Shown here piece by piece: positions 33,801 through 43,355 of a DNA stretch of 60,000 nucleotides. The stretch is from Strigamia acuminata (Eukaryota > Arthropoda > Chilopoda > Geophilomorpha > Linotaeniidae). Position numbers and translations under genes: made by a program. The stretch covers positions 2,282,501 to 2,342,500 of the forward strand of contig OX442318.1 of assembly GCA_949358305.1 (NCBI GenBank), written 5' to 3'. The notes beneath the pieces are model-generated. The model ran no database searches, had not been told where the DNA came from, and worked only from the letters and a program-made list of their open reading frames with translations. Within the stretch, counting starts at the first letter, position 1. Each line of letters opens with the position of its first letter.

Positions 33801-35145
33801 TATTTTGTGTTTCGCGTATTTCAAGCTCCATTCTTATTTGCGCGAGTTTATTGTCCAATTTGGTTTCACGTTCCTTGCGCTCTTCCACAAGTAATTGTTC
33901 CTGTAGTTTTTGCTCTTCTAATCTGTAACATTCCCTCCGCTGATCTCGATCATTCGCCGCAGCTATCCATGCAGCATATTCCTCGTGGGACATTGGTTCA
34001 TTTATGTGGCAATAACATGCTTCATGCGTAATGTCTAGCATCCGGTCTTGTACTTCTCGCAGCTTGAGACGTGTTGGCGAAATTATTCTTTTCAACTGTG
34101 TCAAGTCGGTCCTGCAACTGGGTGAGAATCTTGCGCGATTTAGCAATAAACACTTTTGACATGTGGCACGTGGTACGCATTGTTTTGGTGATTGCACTGT
34201 TTGCATTGTTAAATCCACTGATTCCTGGGAACTCGAGGGAGATTTTGCTAGACTTTCATCCGTTTGTTTCAAGACGAATTCTTGTTCTTTTATTGCGTTT
34301 GCTGGTGAACCAAAGTTATACGACTCATTTCGATAAGAGTAACCATACTCATTTTGCTGACACGCTTTGTCTTTGAAATGTGATTCACTTTTCTGGCGGG
34401 CTTCGTCCTGATAACGCGACTCATTTCGCTGATTTGAGTCCTCGTTTGGACGTGAGTTGTTCTTAAAACGTGATTCACTTCTGTGGCAAATTTCGTCATG
34501 ATAATGCGACTCATTTCGCGGATCTGAATTTTCGCGTTGACGTGATTCGCAACAATAACGCGACTCGTTTCGCGAATGTGAGTCCTCTTGTTGACACTCT
34601 TTGTCACGGTAGTGCGACTCATTTCGCGACTGGAAGTCCTCGTATTGGCGGAAATCGTCTTTGAGCGAATGTTCTCGTGACGTAGAAGGACCATGTTCTT
34701 CTTTTCTTTGATTAACTTCGCTTCGACTATCAAGTCCCGAATCATTTCGGTTATCATATCGAATGTCGTATTTTGGTATATCCTGATCTCGTTGATCGCA
34801 TCTTCTTTGATAGTTCTGTGGTGAAGAAGAATGACGCATTTCATTTTTATCTCTTGATTGCCGTGTCTTATGGATTGTTAATGTACCACTTCTACTCTGG
34901 CTGGCTTGTAGTTGGTGGTCAGCCATCTTGATTGTAAAATCTTGGAAAAAATTTTCTTGATCCCGTTGAACAATCTTGGAATGTTTTCTGTCATCTGTGT
35001 TCTTAATGGCAATCGGAGACGACATATCTTCTGTGTGGTGTAACAATCCCAAATGTGGTGGCAAACTATATCTTTTCAATCGCAATGATGATTGTTGAAC
35101 TTCCATGGTTGGTCTTTGTACTTGTTTCTTATGATGATCAGACAT
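30853..35145 (-). CDS. 1430-residue ORF of unknown function inside an LTR element
   Basis: A single uninterrupted minus-strand frame of 1430 codons from MSDHHKKQVQRP, starting 262 bp inside the right LTR. The product is hydrophilic and highly charged (Glu, Lys, Arg, Gln, Asn, Ser) with no membrane segment. About residues 172-280 are a repeat of RNES(R/H)Y...-type modules spaced some 20 residues apart. A motif SPTRLKLREVQDRM near residue 355 recurs as SPTRLKLQEVRRRL near 525 and SPVDLRFSEVAKKLS near 577. Residues 395-452 form a probable coiled coil rich in Glu and Arg. Around 335 is CQKCLLL, but there is no CCHC knuckle, protease DSG, RT YxDD or integrase DDE. I do not recognise the protein. 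It may be a Gag-like structural protein or a captured host gene. Its intact state implies recent function or recent insertion. Confidence 0.8.
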   Translation of the reverse strand: MSDHHKKQVQRPTMEVQQSSLRLKRYSLPPHLGLLHHTEDMSSPIAIKNTDDRKHSKIVQRDQENFFQDFTIKMADHQLQASQSRSGTLTIHKTRQSRDKNEMRHSSSPQNYQRRCDQRDQDIPKYDIRYDNRNDSGLDSRSEVNQRKEEHGPSTSREHSLKDDFRQYEDFQSRNESHYRDKECQQEDSHSRNESRYCCESRQRENSDPRNESHYHDEICHRSESRFKNNSRPNEDSNQRNESRYQDEARQKSESHFKDKACQQNEYGYSYRNESYNFGSPANAIKEQEFVLKQTDESLAKSPSSSQESVDLTMQTVQSPKQCVPRATCQKCLLLNRARFSPSCRTDLTQLKRIISPTRLKLREVQDRMLDITHEACYCHINEPMSHEEYAAWIAAANDRDQRRECYRLEEQKLQEQLLVEERKERETKLDNKLAQIRMELEIRETQNKFEANKVQSRRHYVSRTTSPVRSLSENVKSIPRSKSDLTKLLFEEPIKITEERGCLIKADKKTSTRKSVDSTALSAVRSPTRLKLQEVRRRLQTETRDSPAETKRQSRDDQKILRYGTSAEVTTRKRHNSPVDLRFSEVAKKLSLPVAMDAVKKALKRLSTSGEETETMSESRKSLILEMKTFSINFAKKTPSEKMEKIDSFNQALVVEGKTMESSLHVENENFPKASPPAQEDAKKSKPDPQELRYMAHSRCPPVRNTASVMHQSKVEQSITDSTGNAVKRGNDDTKYRRDNNQTSTPAQKKMLFDVMDKQNLQQPDDIRMSTANRELGQTQVDTCMAGWPNENDRHHQRSINFENFNDQKTAIDGRQQEEKSVQSAEDTRHAEDTQVVENTGITQSASKSNKMQAHKNAQPLQDTQNSDDKKNQDDAQIAEKIIESDTENLIFENLEENPLLFPKSVDFETDEQVQPFPKKGGRVMEKEKKNQNSSRNPRKSENKCLVRETKIVRKQLRKVIKRLTDNVMLQDSTFSPKLCRQNSEWPSKYFIVALKNILENITSEDLQEVKILIKNCYQRLDLANETQDTKEKVEKLPKKRIQAKQQLIQLEERSEVKLVETIQTSGDTRSEHENEKPLQTDDYKMLCSKQHTNTGLKGRPENQDCQVLTSIGQIEKQGPRPTEKENRILEKTLQRIDLKQHNTQSIELPKFAASSITTENISKINLLEKQPNQIIQVDQHFMESSEVKTAMKLSYASYTESTDLQKHIVSAVAIGNKSKINFSDTVKKSDCSNSDSRATVPTTVTIKSTSEGKQPVASFLLEEFRIQHVDLPNTQPEIQKQWLEIEKIAGNKITLMESKKPLNFEATNASAVQQQLVATTPEMNVKTQNDRADSGKVLQDACFRSFEHTTENQLPVRANWTGHLKEAAGRSGWQDFSPGSGTPSAIAGQNQSVTTRNDSTKSQDKLKFSVSESEIPIKDFASRIDDEI
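32375..32388 (-). other. Central polypurine tract copy
   Basis: Exactly the same 14 nt as the terminal tract (AAAAAGGGGGGAAG on the minus strand), located inside the ORF at about residue 919. A shorter purine run (AAAAAAGGGGGAAAA) lies at 35226-35240. A central copy is known in lentiviruses and Ty1, where it primes a second plus-strand start. Here that role is inferred. Confidence 0.6.
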
Positions 35146-35376
35146 GATGTTAATTTTTAGTAGATAGGATAATGAAGAAAGAAATAGTTTAACTTAGAAA
35201 AATATCTTCTAAACTCTGTTAACCATTTTCCCCCTTTTTTGTTTGAGAACCAAAAAAAAAAAATTCACACCTATTCTTACTACAAATCAAAAAATAGAAG
35301 TTCCTCAATCTAATTAACCTATCACAAAACAATTTTCCAAACAAATTAGGTCCTTCAACTAAATAAAAGTTGTTAA

Positions 35377-35405
35377 GGTTCAAATCTTTCAGGCCCAGGC
35401 CCCCA
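35377..35405 (-). other. Primer binding site, possibly for tRNA-Pro
   Basis: Two nucleotides inside the right LTR the minus strand reads TGGGGGCCTGGGCCTGAAAG then ATTTGAACC. TGGGGGC is complementary to the 3' end of tRNA-Pro as I recall it, and GATTTGAACC to its T arm, with a diverged and 4-nt longer middle. The match is partial, so the tRNA identity is tentative. Confidence 0.5.
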
Positions 35406-35407
35406 AG

Positions 35408-36567
35408 TGTAATGAGCTCAAATTTCACTATAAAATAATAGTGAAATTTCTTTCTCATTGGTGCCGCATCGGGACTTATCAAAATTCTACTAAAACTCAA
35501 CTCTAAAATCTTAACTGACTAATCAAAGAAGAAATAATCACTAATTAGTTCTTAAATAAAGGAACAAGATTTATTCTTGGCTTGAATAAACTAATAGTAA
35601 AATACAATTAAATAATAGGAATTAAAGGTAAAAGTAATAATAATTGAAGGTGAAATGGCGAAAATAATACAAAATAGCGGCGATGGCTTGTCGCTCGCTC
35701 TCGAATTTCGTTCTTCACTCGACGCTCGCTCTCGAACCTCGTTCTTCACTCGACGCTCGCTCTCGGACCTCGATACTCGCTCTCGGACCTCAATGCCCGC
35801 TCCAAACCTCAAAACGGCGTCCAAACTTCACTCTTTACTCACGATGTTCATTCCTGGTTAAACCGGACAAATTTCCGAATTCTTGGTGACTTGAACTCGG
35901 ACACAATTCCGTTTCTTCTCTCTCAAAACTCGCAACAGATTCGGACACAATTCCGACTCTTCTTCCTTGATGACTCCGTGGTTGCGGCAAATTCCGCTTT
36001 ATGTTGACTGGGACAAATTTCCCAATGAGGATTTCTCATCCAAACAATGGCTGCTTGGCAAGAATGATGATCTCTCCAAACAATGGCTGCTTGGCAAGAT
36101 GAAAATCCCACTGATGAATATGCTCAATCAGCAAGATAAATTTCCCACTACTGGATGTACACAGTAGCAAGAACTCCCACAATAACTTTATGTTATTGTA
36201 AGAAATGAGTCTCAATACTCAAGAACATCTCAAAACTGCTTTAGCAATTTGCAAGAAGGAGTCTAAATACTCAGGCAATCTTTCACCAAATCCACTTGAA
36301 GAATTGTATTTTCCCAGGGTAGATTTTGTGACTTGTTGCTCTCAAAGTTGATTTCAGACTGAAGATTTTTTCTCATTCTCTGCAGGAAGCATTTCCTGTT
36401 ACAGGAAGCTCATGGGCTGGTTGCCCTGGCAACCACCCTCATGTCTTCAAGTTATGCCAGACTTCCTGTTCAGGCATAAAAAATAAACTCAAATAAAAAT
36501 ATGAAATATATAAAATATTTCCAGACACATTTCTGTTCTTCATCTAGTGACCACTAGGGTCACTACA
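35408..36567 (-). repeat. 5' LTR (1160 bp)
   Basis: Partner of 29657-30816. On the minus strand this is the upstream LTR and would carry the promoter. It is followed by AGTT, the target duplication, then by the interrupted minisatellite. Confidence 0.95.
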
Positions 36568-37111
36568 AGTTCATATCTTGAAAATCAGTTCATATCTTAA
36601 AAATCAGTTCATATCTTGAAAATCAGAAGATATCTTATTAACATTTAGGTGTCTTATAGACTGGCAAATGTCATGAAAACTGACAGATATCTTGAAAACA
36701 TGTAAGACACTAGAAAAATTCAAAGTCGTGTTAAAAAAAATTCAAAATAATGTCTGAAAAATTCAAAATAATGTCTGAAAAAATTCAAAATAATGTCTGA
36801 AAAAAAATCAAAATGGTCTCTGAAAAAAAAATTCAAAATTCCCTTAAAGAAACAATACCTTTGACAGAATGTCTATCCTGACATCAACAATACCAACAAC
36901 GTTTTTATAACACTAAAATAACACATTTGGGTTTCTGGCGACTCTTAAGATCAAAAAGACTTAGTGATGACACACTCATCCTCTAAAACGTGCAGGGAAG
37001 CCCAACACGGCACACTAGCACTTCAATAATTAATTCGTCTAAAGGTCCCGACCAAGTTTCGCCAACCATCTACCTCATAAAAAAAGAATGGAAAAAGAAA
37101 ATGGTTCTCAC

Positions 37112-37300
37112 TGTGAGTTTTTTGTGTGTTGGGACAACTTGAGAGGAATTCAATCTCGTCGTGTTTAACACAACCAGCATCCACCGATGTGAAGTCTTTA
37201 CACGAATCCCTCGTTTTCATGTCTTTCCGACTCGGCTTCTGCAAGCCGACAACATCGTATTTGCCCAAATATGGGCAGCGATTCGGCTCGAAATTAGACG
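37112..37300 (-). CDS. Paralogue B, exon 11 (CPYLGKY segment)
   Basis: The 189-bp minus-strand exon has acceptor TTTATTCCAAACAG and donor GTGAGA. It encodes TSNFEPNRCPYLGKYDVVGL, then QKPSRKDMKTRDSCKDFTS, then VDAGCVKHDEIEFLSSCPN and TQKTH. Four cysteines are regularly placed. CPYLG+Y matches the family pattern I recall. It takes A from exon 10 and passes A to exon 12, both in phase. Confidence 0.85.
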
Positions 37301-37386
37301 CTGTTTGGAATAAAAGAGGAAATATTATTGGGGTGGTTTCGAATTTTTTAAGGAATTGGAATTGAATGATTTATTTGATGACTTAC

Positions 37387-37467
37387 TGAGCAAAGTGATA
37401 AATTCGGCAGAACTCGCGTTAAAGTGAGCATGAAGACAAGCGTCCTCGGGATTAACGGCTAGAGTTC
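37387..37467 (-). CDS. Paralogue B, exon 10 (NPEDACxxxHF segment)
   Basis: The 81-bp minus-strand exon has acceptor CATCCACAAACAG and donor GTAAGT. With the G of exon 9 it reads GTLAVNPEDACLHAHFNASS then AEFITLL. PEDAC...HF......+.TL is a family pattern. The next exon is only 86 bp away. Confidence 0.83.
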
Positions 37468-37629
37468 CTGTTTGTGGATGAAAAAAGAATTAGTGAGGAT
37501 GTGAGCCGAATCGTTAGAGGTTTCAGTTAGAAGGCATTGAGAAGAGGATTGGAATTGGATTTGGAAAGATGGGAATGAGATTCAGAAACATTTCAGAGGA
37601 GATTTGAACAAATTGGAACAGATTTGAGG

Positions 37630-37790
37630 AAATTTGATAAGCAATTGAAGAGATTTGAAAAGATTTGGTGAGATTTGAAGAGATTTGGTGAGATTTGAAG
37701 AGATTTGGTGAGATTTGAAGAGATTTGGTGAGATTTGAAGAGATTTGGTGAGATTTGAAGAGATTTGGTGAGATTTGAAGAGATTTGAAG
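37630..37790. repeat. 20-bp minisatellite (AGATTTGGTGAGATTTGAAG)
   Basis: Seven nearly perfect 20-bp copies flanked by related purine-rich sequence (37560-37860), in the intron between exons 9 and 10 of paralogue B. Confidence 0.93.
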
Positions 37791-37904
37791 GAGAATTAGA
37801 GAGTTTTGAATAAGATTTGGACGGTTTTAAAGGAAATTTAGAGATTAAAAATGATTTGAAAAAGTTTAAAAAATTCAAAATATAAGATTCAAATGGGGGT
37901 CTGA

Positions 37905-38165
37905 GTGATTCAAAGATTCATTTAATTTAGCAAAGATTCATCTAATTTAGCAAAGATTTATCAAATTTAGCAAAGATTCATCTAATTTAGCAAAGATTCA
38001 TTTAATTTAGCAAAGATTCATCTAACTTAGCAAAGATTCATCTAACTTAGCAAAGATTCATCTAACTTAGCAAAGATTCATCTAACTTAGCAAAGATTCA
38101 TCAAATTTAGCAAACATTCACCAAATCTAGCAAAGAATCATCAAATCTTTCAAAGATAGGATTTA
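37905..38165. repeat. 20-bp minisatellite (CAAAGATTCATCTAATTTAG)
   Basis: About 12 copies of a second, unrelated 20-bp unit directly after the previous array. The right end degrades into CAAAGAT and ATTTATGAGA units. Confidence 0.93.
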
Positions 38166-38657
38166 AAAAAAATTATGGGACTCCAAAAAGATTTATGAGA
38201 TTCGACAAATATTTGTCTTTCAACATAGATTTATGAGACCCAACAAAGATTCATGAGATCCATCAAAGATTCCAAAAGATTTCCAACTCTTCACAGAATC
38301 CCCATCAATGCAAGACACCACCTGCCGCCACAACCCAGAAGTACTAATTCCATCCATCTCCAACAGATGTCACCACCAGCACAAGCAACAACCCCCATCG
38401 GCAGCACTCATCTCATATTCTGAAAATCAATTTCGACTGCGACAAATGTGAGATAGTGCTTCTTTCTCTTTACTTCCACCATATCAGTTGGCGTTCTTTA
38501 TAATAGCAGCACAGGAAGTAATCTGCCCAGTCTTCCCTCAATGACTTCCGCCTTGGTTCAAAGCGCCGTGGAATCCATCGCCTCCTTCCGTTGAGTTTGA
38601 TTTCCCCTTATTTCCTCCTCTGCTGATCGCTCGCTTCCTGAGCTGCTAAGCCGCTCC

Positions 38658-38682
38658 AGAGAGAGAGAGAGAGAGAGAGAGA
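38658..38682. repeat. (GA)n microsatellite
   Basis: About twelve uninterrupted GA dinucleotides in a GC-richer intron segment (38300-38720). Confidence 0.9.
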
Positions 38683-38835
38683 CTTTAGCTTTTGCGCCTC
38701 GCATCAATGGTTCAGTGAAAAATGTTGGCCATCAATGGAGATGTGATTTATTATGAATTGCACATCAAAAAACCTCACACACATGAATGGGGCTGCAGAT
38801 GGGACAAAAATAGAAGTTTTAGGCGAAATAAATAC

Positions 38836-38900
38836 CTTTTTGAAGCTCTATGATGTTATTTCTTCTTCCATAAAATTTCAGGCACATGTATCCATTTCGA
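38836..38900 (-). CDS. Paralogue B, exon 9 (GYMCLKFYGRR segment)
   Basis: The 65-bp minus-strand exon has acceptor TTTCTTCCTTGTGCAG and donor GTATTT. Its first T joins TG of exon 8 to make a Cys codon. The exon reads CRNGYMCLKFYGRRNNIIEL then QK. C..GY.C..FY.R...+IEL is strongly typical of the family as I recall it. It is separated from exon 8 by an 11.6-kb intron that is almost entirely the nested Copia elements. Confidence 0.87.
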
Positions 38901-39771
38901 CTGCACAAGGAAGAAATAAAAACATATACTGTAATGTATTCTGACATAATAAACCAACATTTAGGGTTAATTCACACTATCTTCAAAAGACGAAGTGACT
39001 TATTTGTCTGAAATGACTTCTCGAATCAGAAAATTACCTTCTTTACATCTTATCTCCGAGAAGTCGACTTGAAAGAATTCAAATAAGAGGATTAATATTG
39101 AGTGAAATTGAAATCACGTCTTTGACTTATAGAAGTGACTCATCTCTTCGGCACCTGCTATTGGCTATCGTTACCGCATGTTTTAGATAGCCATCTTTTT
39201 AGTTCGATTCAGTTTTTAGCGTGTCCAATCGAGAATTCACTTCTTTAAGTGATTTAAGGAGATTCGTCTTTTGTAGATTGAATGTCCAAAGTCGAAGTTC
39301 GTTGAAATATCGCATTTCATCGATTTAGATTCGCCCTCGTTTAAGAGTAGCCTTCTTTTAACCTTCTCGTAGCCATCGGGAGGTAATAAAAATTACAGAA
39401 GTGGAAAAATAACTAATTCTTTTATTCCTAAAAATTAATTAAGGAGACCAACTTTTGTTCCTCAAAACTTTTTTTCTGCTTTTTTTATAATGTCTAAATA
39501 CAAATAGTATTTCAATTATTATTAAGATAATTTAATATTTATAACATAAAACACCCTTAATGGGAGCGCCGTATACCATTATGCCATCTGTTTGCACTAG
39601 GTGGCGTATTAAAATCATTTTTAAAACATGTGCTCCTGCCAGGAAAAATGCGATTGCATCAGGAAAAATGTGATTGTGCACATGTGCAGAAGGATTTTTG
39701 AAAAGGCGACACAAATGACCGACCATGGCTATGGGAAGGTTAAGAGCCACCTTCGATTATAAGCCAGTCCG

Positions 39772-39908
39772 TGTTGGAATAACTTCAGCACACAACGTTA
39801 ATTTTGAATACATTCACATCACTCCATATTTATTCCTCTTTTGTAACACAACAAACATACAACCTAAAATCATTGTTACATTACTAAGCAACGCATTTAA
39901 TATCAACA
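39772..39908 (-). repeat. Outer Copia 3' LTR (137 bp)
   Basis: Copy of 50291-50427 with TG...CA ends. On the minus strand the interior next to it is GTGGGCGAG, a short purine-rich tract. Confidence 0.95.
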
Positions 39909-39983
39909 CTCGCCCACGTTGCATACTTTAGTAATTAAACTATTTCAAATTATAAATGTACATTTTTTGACTCAAATGTTAAT

Positions 39984-42900
39984 TCAATAAAGTCCGATAA
40001 ATTTCAAAACATTTTCCAACTTTGGCTTGGATAAGGCTTTCGTCATGACGTCTGCCAACATCTTATCTGTCGGTACGAACTCAATATCATAAACTCCTTT
40101 TGCTACATCATCACGCAAAAATAGGACACGACGCTGGAAGTGTTTTGTGCGTGCGTGGAATTGTGGGTTCTTCGTCAAGGCGACCGCAGCCTGGTTATCA
40201 CAATACAATTTGATAGGGTGTCGCACGATAGAATCCAACTTGAGCTCACTCAAGAAGGAACTTTGCCATTTAATCTCTTTGGCCAATTCTACCAGGGCCA
40301 CGAATTCGGCCTCGCAAGTAGAGAGTGCAACCAATTGCTGCTTGCGCGACTGCCATGTGACGGCAGTGCCGCCAATAAGGGTTATGTAACCTGCAAATGA
40401 TTTTGCATCATGAGAAGGGGTGTTCCAAGAGGAGTCAGCGAATCCTCTTAATTGATTTAATTCTCTTCGATAAGTTAACTTGTAGTCTTTCGTTGCTTTA
40501 AGGTATCTCAAGATCCTTTTTGCGGCTGTCCAGTGACATTCAAATGGCTGGGTTAGCCATTGTGATAGGCTTGATACCGCAAAAGCCAAATCGGGTCTTG
40601 TACCTTGTGCTAAGTACATCAATGATCCAATGATTTCCCTGTAAGGCTTATCCTCGAGTGGATTTCCCTTTGGGTAAGTTGGATCTTCAAACTTCTGAGC
40701 AAGATCCATTGGTGTGTTTACGGTATTGGCATTTTCCATGCCAAATCTTTGGAGTAATTGCTCAATATAAGGCCTTTGGTGGATTGCAATAGAGCCATCT
40801 TCATCATTAGTTTCGACCTGAATGCCGAGTATGTTCTTGACCCGTCCAAGATTAACTATATCAATCTTCTGTCCTATCTTCTGCAATAGTAGGTTCATAA
40901 AGTCTTGGTTATTTGTAAACACCAGTAGATCATCCACATACACGGCCATCCAAATTAACTTTTGATGATCATAACAAAAATATACACACGAATCTATGGT
41001 CAACTTCTTAAATCCAACATCCAACAATATTCGATTAAGGGCCTCGTGCCATGCTCGCCCAGCTTGCGGAAGCCCGTAAATTGCACGCAGGAGCAAGCAA
41101 ACACGAGGTACGTCAAAATCTTGTTCATAACCGGGTGGTTGAGCCATATAAACAGTTTCTTTTAATTTGGCATGTAAGTAAGCAGCTTTCACGTCATAGT
41201 GAAAAATTAGTAATTGAAATATTGCTGCCATCGCGAAAAGCATGCGAATTGTAGATAAACGAACAACAGGTGCAAATGATTCTTCAAAATCAATGCCTTT
41301 TGTTATCCTATAACCTTGCGCAACCAACCGTGCTTTAAACTTTGGTAAATTTGTTCTTGGGTCCATCGTTTTCTTATAAACCCATCTTGAGCCAATCACT
41401 TTGGCTTGTTCTGGTTTTGATACCAGTCTCCAAGTCTTACGTTCTCGCTGAGCATCCATTTCATTATCCATGGCCTTTTTCCATTGCTCAGCTTCTTCTG
41501 ATTCAATCGCTTGCTTATAGTTCTGTGGTTCTATAATCGCTTCTTCAGCATGGTGCGAGGAGAGACCCGTTTCGGGTAAACCATTGTGATTAACATGACG
41601 TGCAGCGTCACGTGCACTCGCCCATCTTCGATCGCGGTGTTTACGCCAATCAGCAACCTGATATGGCTGAACTTGTCGACGAATTCTAGTTGACTGTCTC
41701 CTAACCACTGGTTGATTCTCATGTTGACCAATAGGCGGTGTTGTTTCAACTTCAACTGGGGCTGATTCCGGTATGTATGACATCATTGGCTCCAGTTGAT
41801 TATGTTTTTGCAACAAATCACTCCCATTCTTTGTCTCATCAAACCGGACATCGCGAGAAATAATTATTTGATTTGTCCGCGGGTCCATGAATTTCCATCC
41901 TGGTTGTAAATCAGGATAACCAACGAATATTACTGGCTTTGCTCTGGGTTCCAATTTCTTACGATGCTGCTTTGGCACCCAAGCATATGCCAAGCACCCA
42001 AAAATCCGTAGATGTTTAACTGTTGGTTTCACACCGGTCAAGCGTTCTATAGGAGTTTGTCCAACAAAACGCTTAGTTGGCGACCTGTTCCCAATATAGG
42101 CTGCCGTTGCAGCCGCTTCTGCCCAATATTCCATAGGGAGTTTAGCATCCTGCAACATGGTGCGTGTCTTGTCCAAAATTTTTCTGTTACTGCGCTCAGC
42201 AACTCCATTCTGGGCTGGGCTATAAATTACAGTTTTCTGATGTTCAATGCCATTTTGGGCCATAACATTGGCGAATCTTTTATTCAAAAATTCAGTCCCA
42301 TTGTCGGTTCTTACGGTCTTGACGCGCATATCATACTTGTTCTGTTGTACCGCTAAGAACTCCTTAAATACTTCAGTAACTTGATCTTTAGTTTTTAAAA
42401 ATTTCAGAAAAATTGCTCTTGAATAATCGTCCACGATTGTATACATGTAAACTGATCCTCCACAAGATGGTACGGTCATCGGACCACAAAGGTCCATATG
42501 TAGCATCTGGAGAGGTGCAGTGCTCTTAATCGACTGGACCGACTTAAATGGAGAACGAGTAAGCTTTCCTGTCACACATGCCTGACACAACGGCAATGGC
42601 TTGAGATTTTTCAAAAGTAAGTCTTTAACCATGTCCCTTGTGACCAATATCTTCAAATCCTGAAAATTTAGGTGTGCAAATCTTCGATGCCAGAGAACAG
42701 TGTCTAATTCTTGGTTAGACTGTGTGACGGTTTTCCCAGCAAAACCAGCCTCTGCTTCATCAGGTGATATGGAACATCTTCCCAATGAGGCTTTAAACGC
42801 AAACAAGGTATTCTTCATCTCTGCCTCTAACACAACTCGAGCATTCATATCCACTATCTTACAAAATCCGTCCACGAACAATACAGAGCATCCCTTTTTA

Positions 42901-43355
42901 ATAGCACGGCCAACCGAAAATAAATTGTTCGTTAACGACGGCACATATAACACCTCATCCAGGTGTAATGTACGGCACACTCCTTCATATTTAACTATTA
43001 AATCAACTGTCCCGATGCCAGTAGCTTGGACAGCGGTCCCATCTGCCAAAATGACCATACGAGCTGCACCAGAATCCAAAGTCTTAAACAATATCTCATT
43101 TCCTGTCATGTGGGAAGTGGCACCAGAATCGAGAAACCATTCCGCAGGACCGGACTCGAGGGGCAGGGTGTCCCGACGTCTCGTGCTCAAAGCAAAATCC
43201 AAATTTACATCTTTGTTTACAGCCTCTTTAACGTTCATCGTCCGATTTTGGAAATCTTTTCGACCACGAATACCCCGGACCGGAAACGCACCCCGGGTTG
43301 AACTGGCTCCCCTGTCTGTTGACGATGAAGTCTCTCTCTGCCAACACTGTGCTTC
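39984..43355 (-). CDS. Outer Copia pol part: protease, integrase, RT, RNase H
   Basis: The frame is open from the junction with the inner element (43355) to TGA at 39986-39984. The first internal Met is at 43238, from which residues are counted. Protease DSGATSH is near 36. The pre-integrase domain has LWHRRFAHLN near 180. The integrase has its three acids in LHMDLCG (about 243), RTDNGTEF (about 307) and NGVAERSN (about 339). RT starts GSRWVYKK and has YVDDLLVF near 766. RNase H has YCDNQAA near 1009 and ends with the Copia signature DKMLADVMTKAL. All key residues are present. Translation would start in gag at 50111, so this part is now cut off from its own start by the inner element. Confidence 0.95.
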   Translation of the reverse strand, partial: EAQCWQRETSSSTDRGASSTRGAFPVRGIRGRKDFQNRTMNVKEAVNKDVNLDFALSTRRRDTLPLESGPAEWFLDSGATSHMTGNEILFKTLDSGAARMVILADGTAVQATGIGTVDLIVKYEGVCRTLHLDEVLYVPSLTNNLFSVGRAIKKGCSVLFVDGFCKIVDMNARVVLEAEMKNTLFAFKASLGRCSISPDEAEAGFAGKTVTQSNQELDTVLWHRRFAHLNFQDLKILVTRDMVKDLLLKNLKPLPLCQACVTGKLTRSPFKSVQSIKSTAPLQMLHMDLCGPMTVPSCGGSVYMYTIVDDYSRAIFLKFLKTKDQVTEVFKEFLAVQQNKYDMRVKTVRTDNGTEFLNKRFANVMAQNGIEHQKTVIYSPAQNGVAERSNRKILDKTRTMLQDAKLPMEYWAEAAATAAYIGNRSPTKRFVGQTPIERLTGVKPTVKHLRIFGCLAYAWVPKQHRKKLEPRAKPVIFVGYPDLQPGWKFMDPRTNQIIISRDVRFDETKNGSDLLQKHNQLEPMMSYIPESAPVEVETTPPIGQHENQPVVRRQSTRIRRQVQPYQVADWRKHRDRRWASARDAARHVNHNGLPETGLSSHHAEEAIIEPQNYKQAIESEEAEQWKKAMDNEMDAQRERKTWRLVSKPEQAKVIGSRWVYKKTMDPRTNLPKFKARLVAQGYRITKGIDFEESFAPVVRLSTIRMLFAMAAIFQLLIFHYDVKAAYLHAKLKETVYMAQPPGYEQDFDVPRVCLLLRAIYGLPQAGRAWHEALNRILLDVGFKKLTIDSCVYFCYDHQKLIWMAVYVDDLLVFTNNQDFMNLLLQKIGQKIDIVNLGRVKNILGIQVETNDEDGSIAIHQRPYIEQLLQRFGMENANTVNTPMDLAQKFEDPTYPKGNPLEDKPYREIIGSLMYLAQGTRPDLAFAVSSLSQWLTQPFECHWTAAKRILRYLKATKDYKLTYRRELNQLRGFADSSWNTPSHDAKSFAGYITLIGGTAVTWQSRKQQLVALSTCEAEFVALVELAKEIKWQSSFLSELKLDSIVRHPIKLYCDNQAAVALTKNPQFHARTKHFQRRVLFLRDDVAKGVYDIEFVPTDKMLADVMTKALSKPKLENVLKFIGLY

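Larger units (their letters stand above)
29657..36567 (-). mobile_element. LTR retrotransposon-like element with a single unknown ORF
   Basis: Two 1160-bp LTRs (29657-30816 and 35408-36567) start TGTAATGAGC and end CACTACA, flanked by the 4-bp duplication AGTT (29653-29656 and 36568-36571). A polypurine tract adjoins the left LTR and a primer-site-like TGGGGGCC lies 2 nt inside the right LTR, so the element reads on the minus strand, as does the host gene. The 4.6-kb interior holds one 1430-codon ORF and no gag, protease, RT, RNase H or integrase motif that I can see. I found no difference between the LTRs, so the insertion is recent. It must be moved by enzymes supplied in trans. It sits in the intron between exons 11 and 12 of paralogue B. 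Confidence 0.92.

Noticed and set aside
39532-39750. 72-codon minus frame just left of the outer Copia, as a possible B exon
   Set aside because: It has no family cysteine pattern, and exon 8 to exon 9 already join in phase without it.
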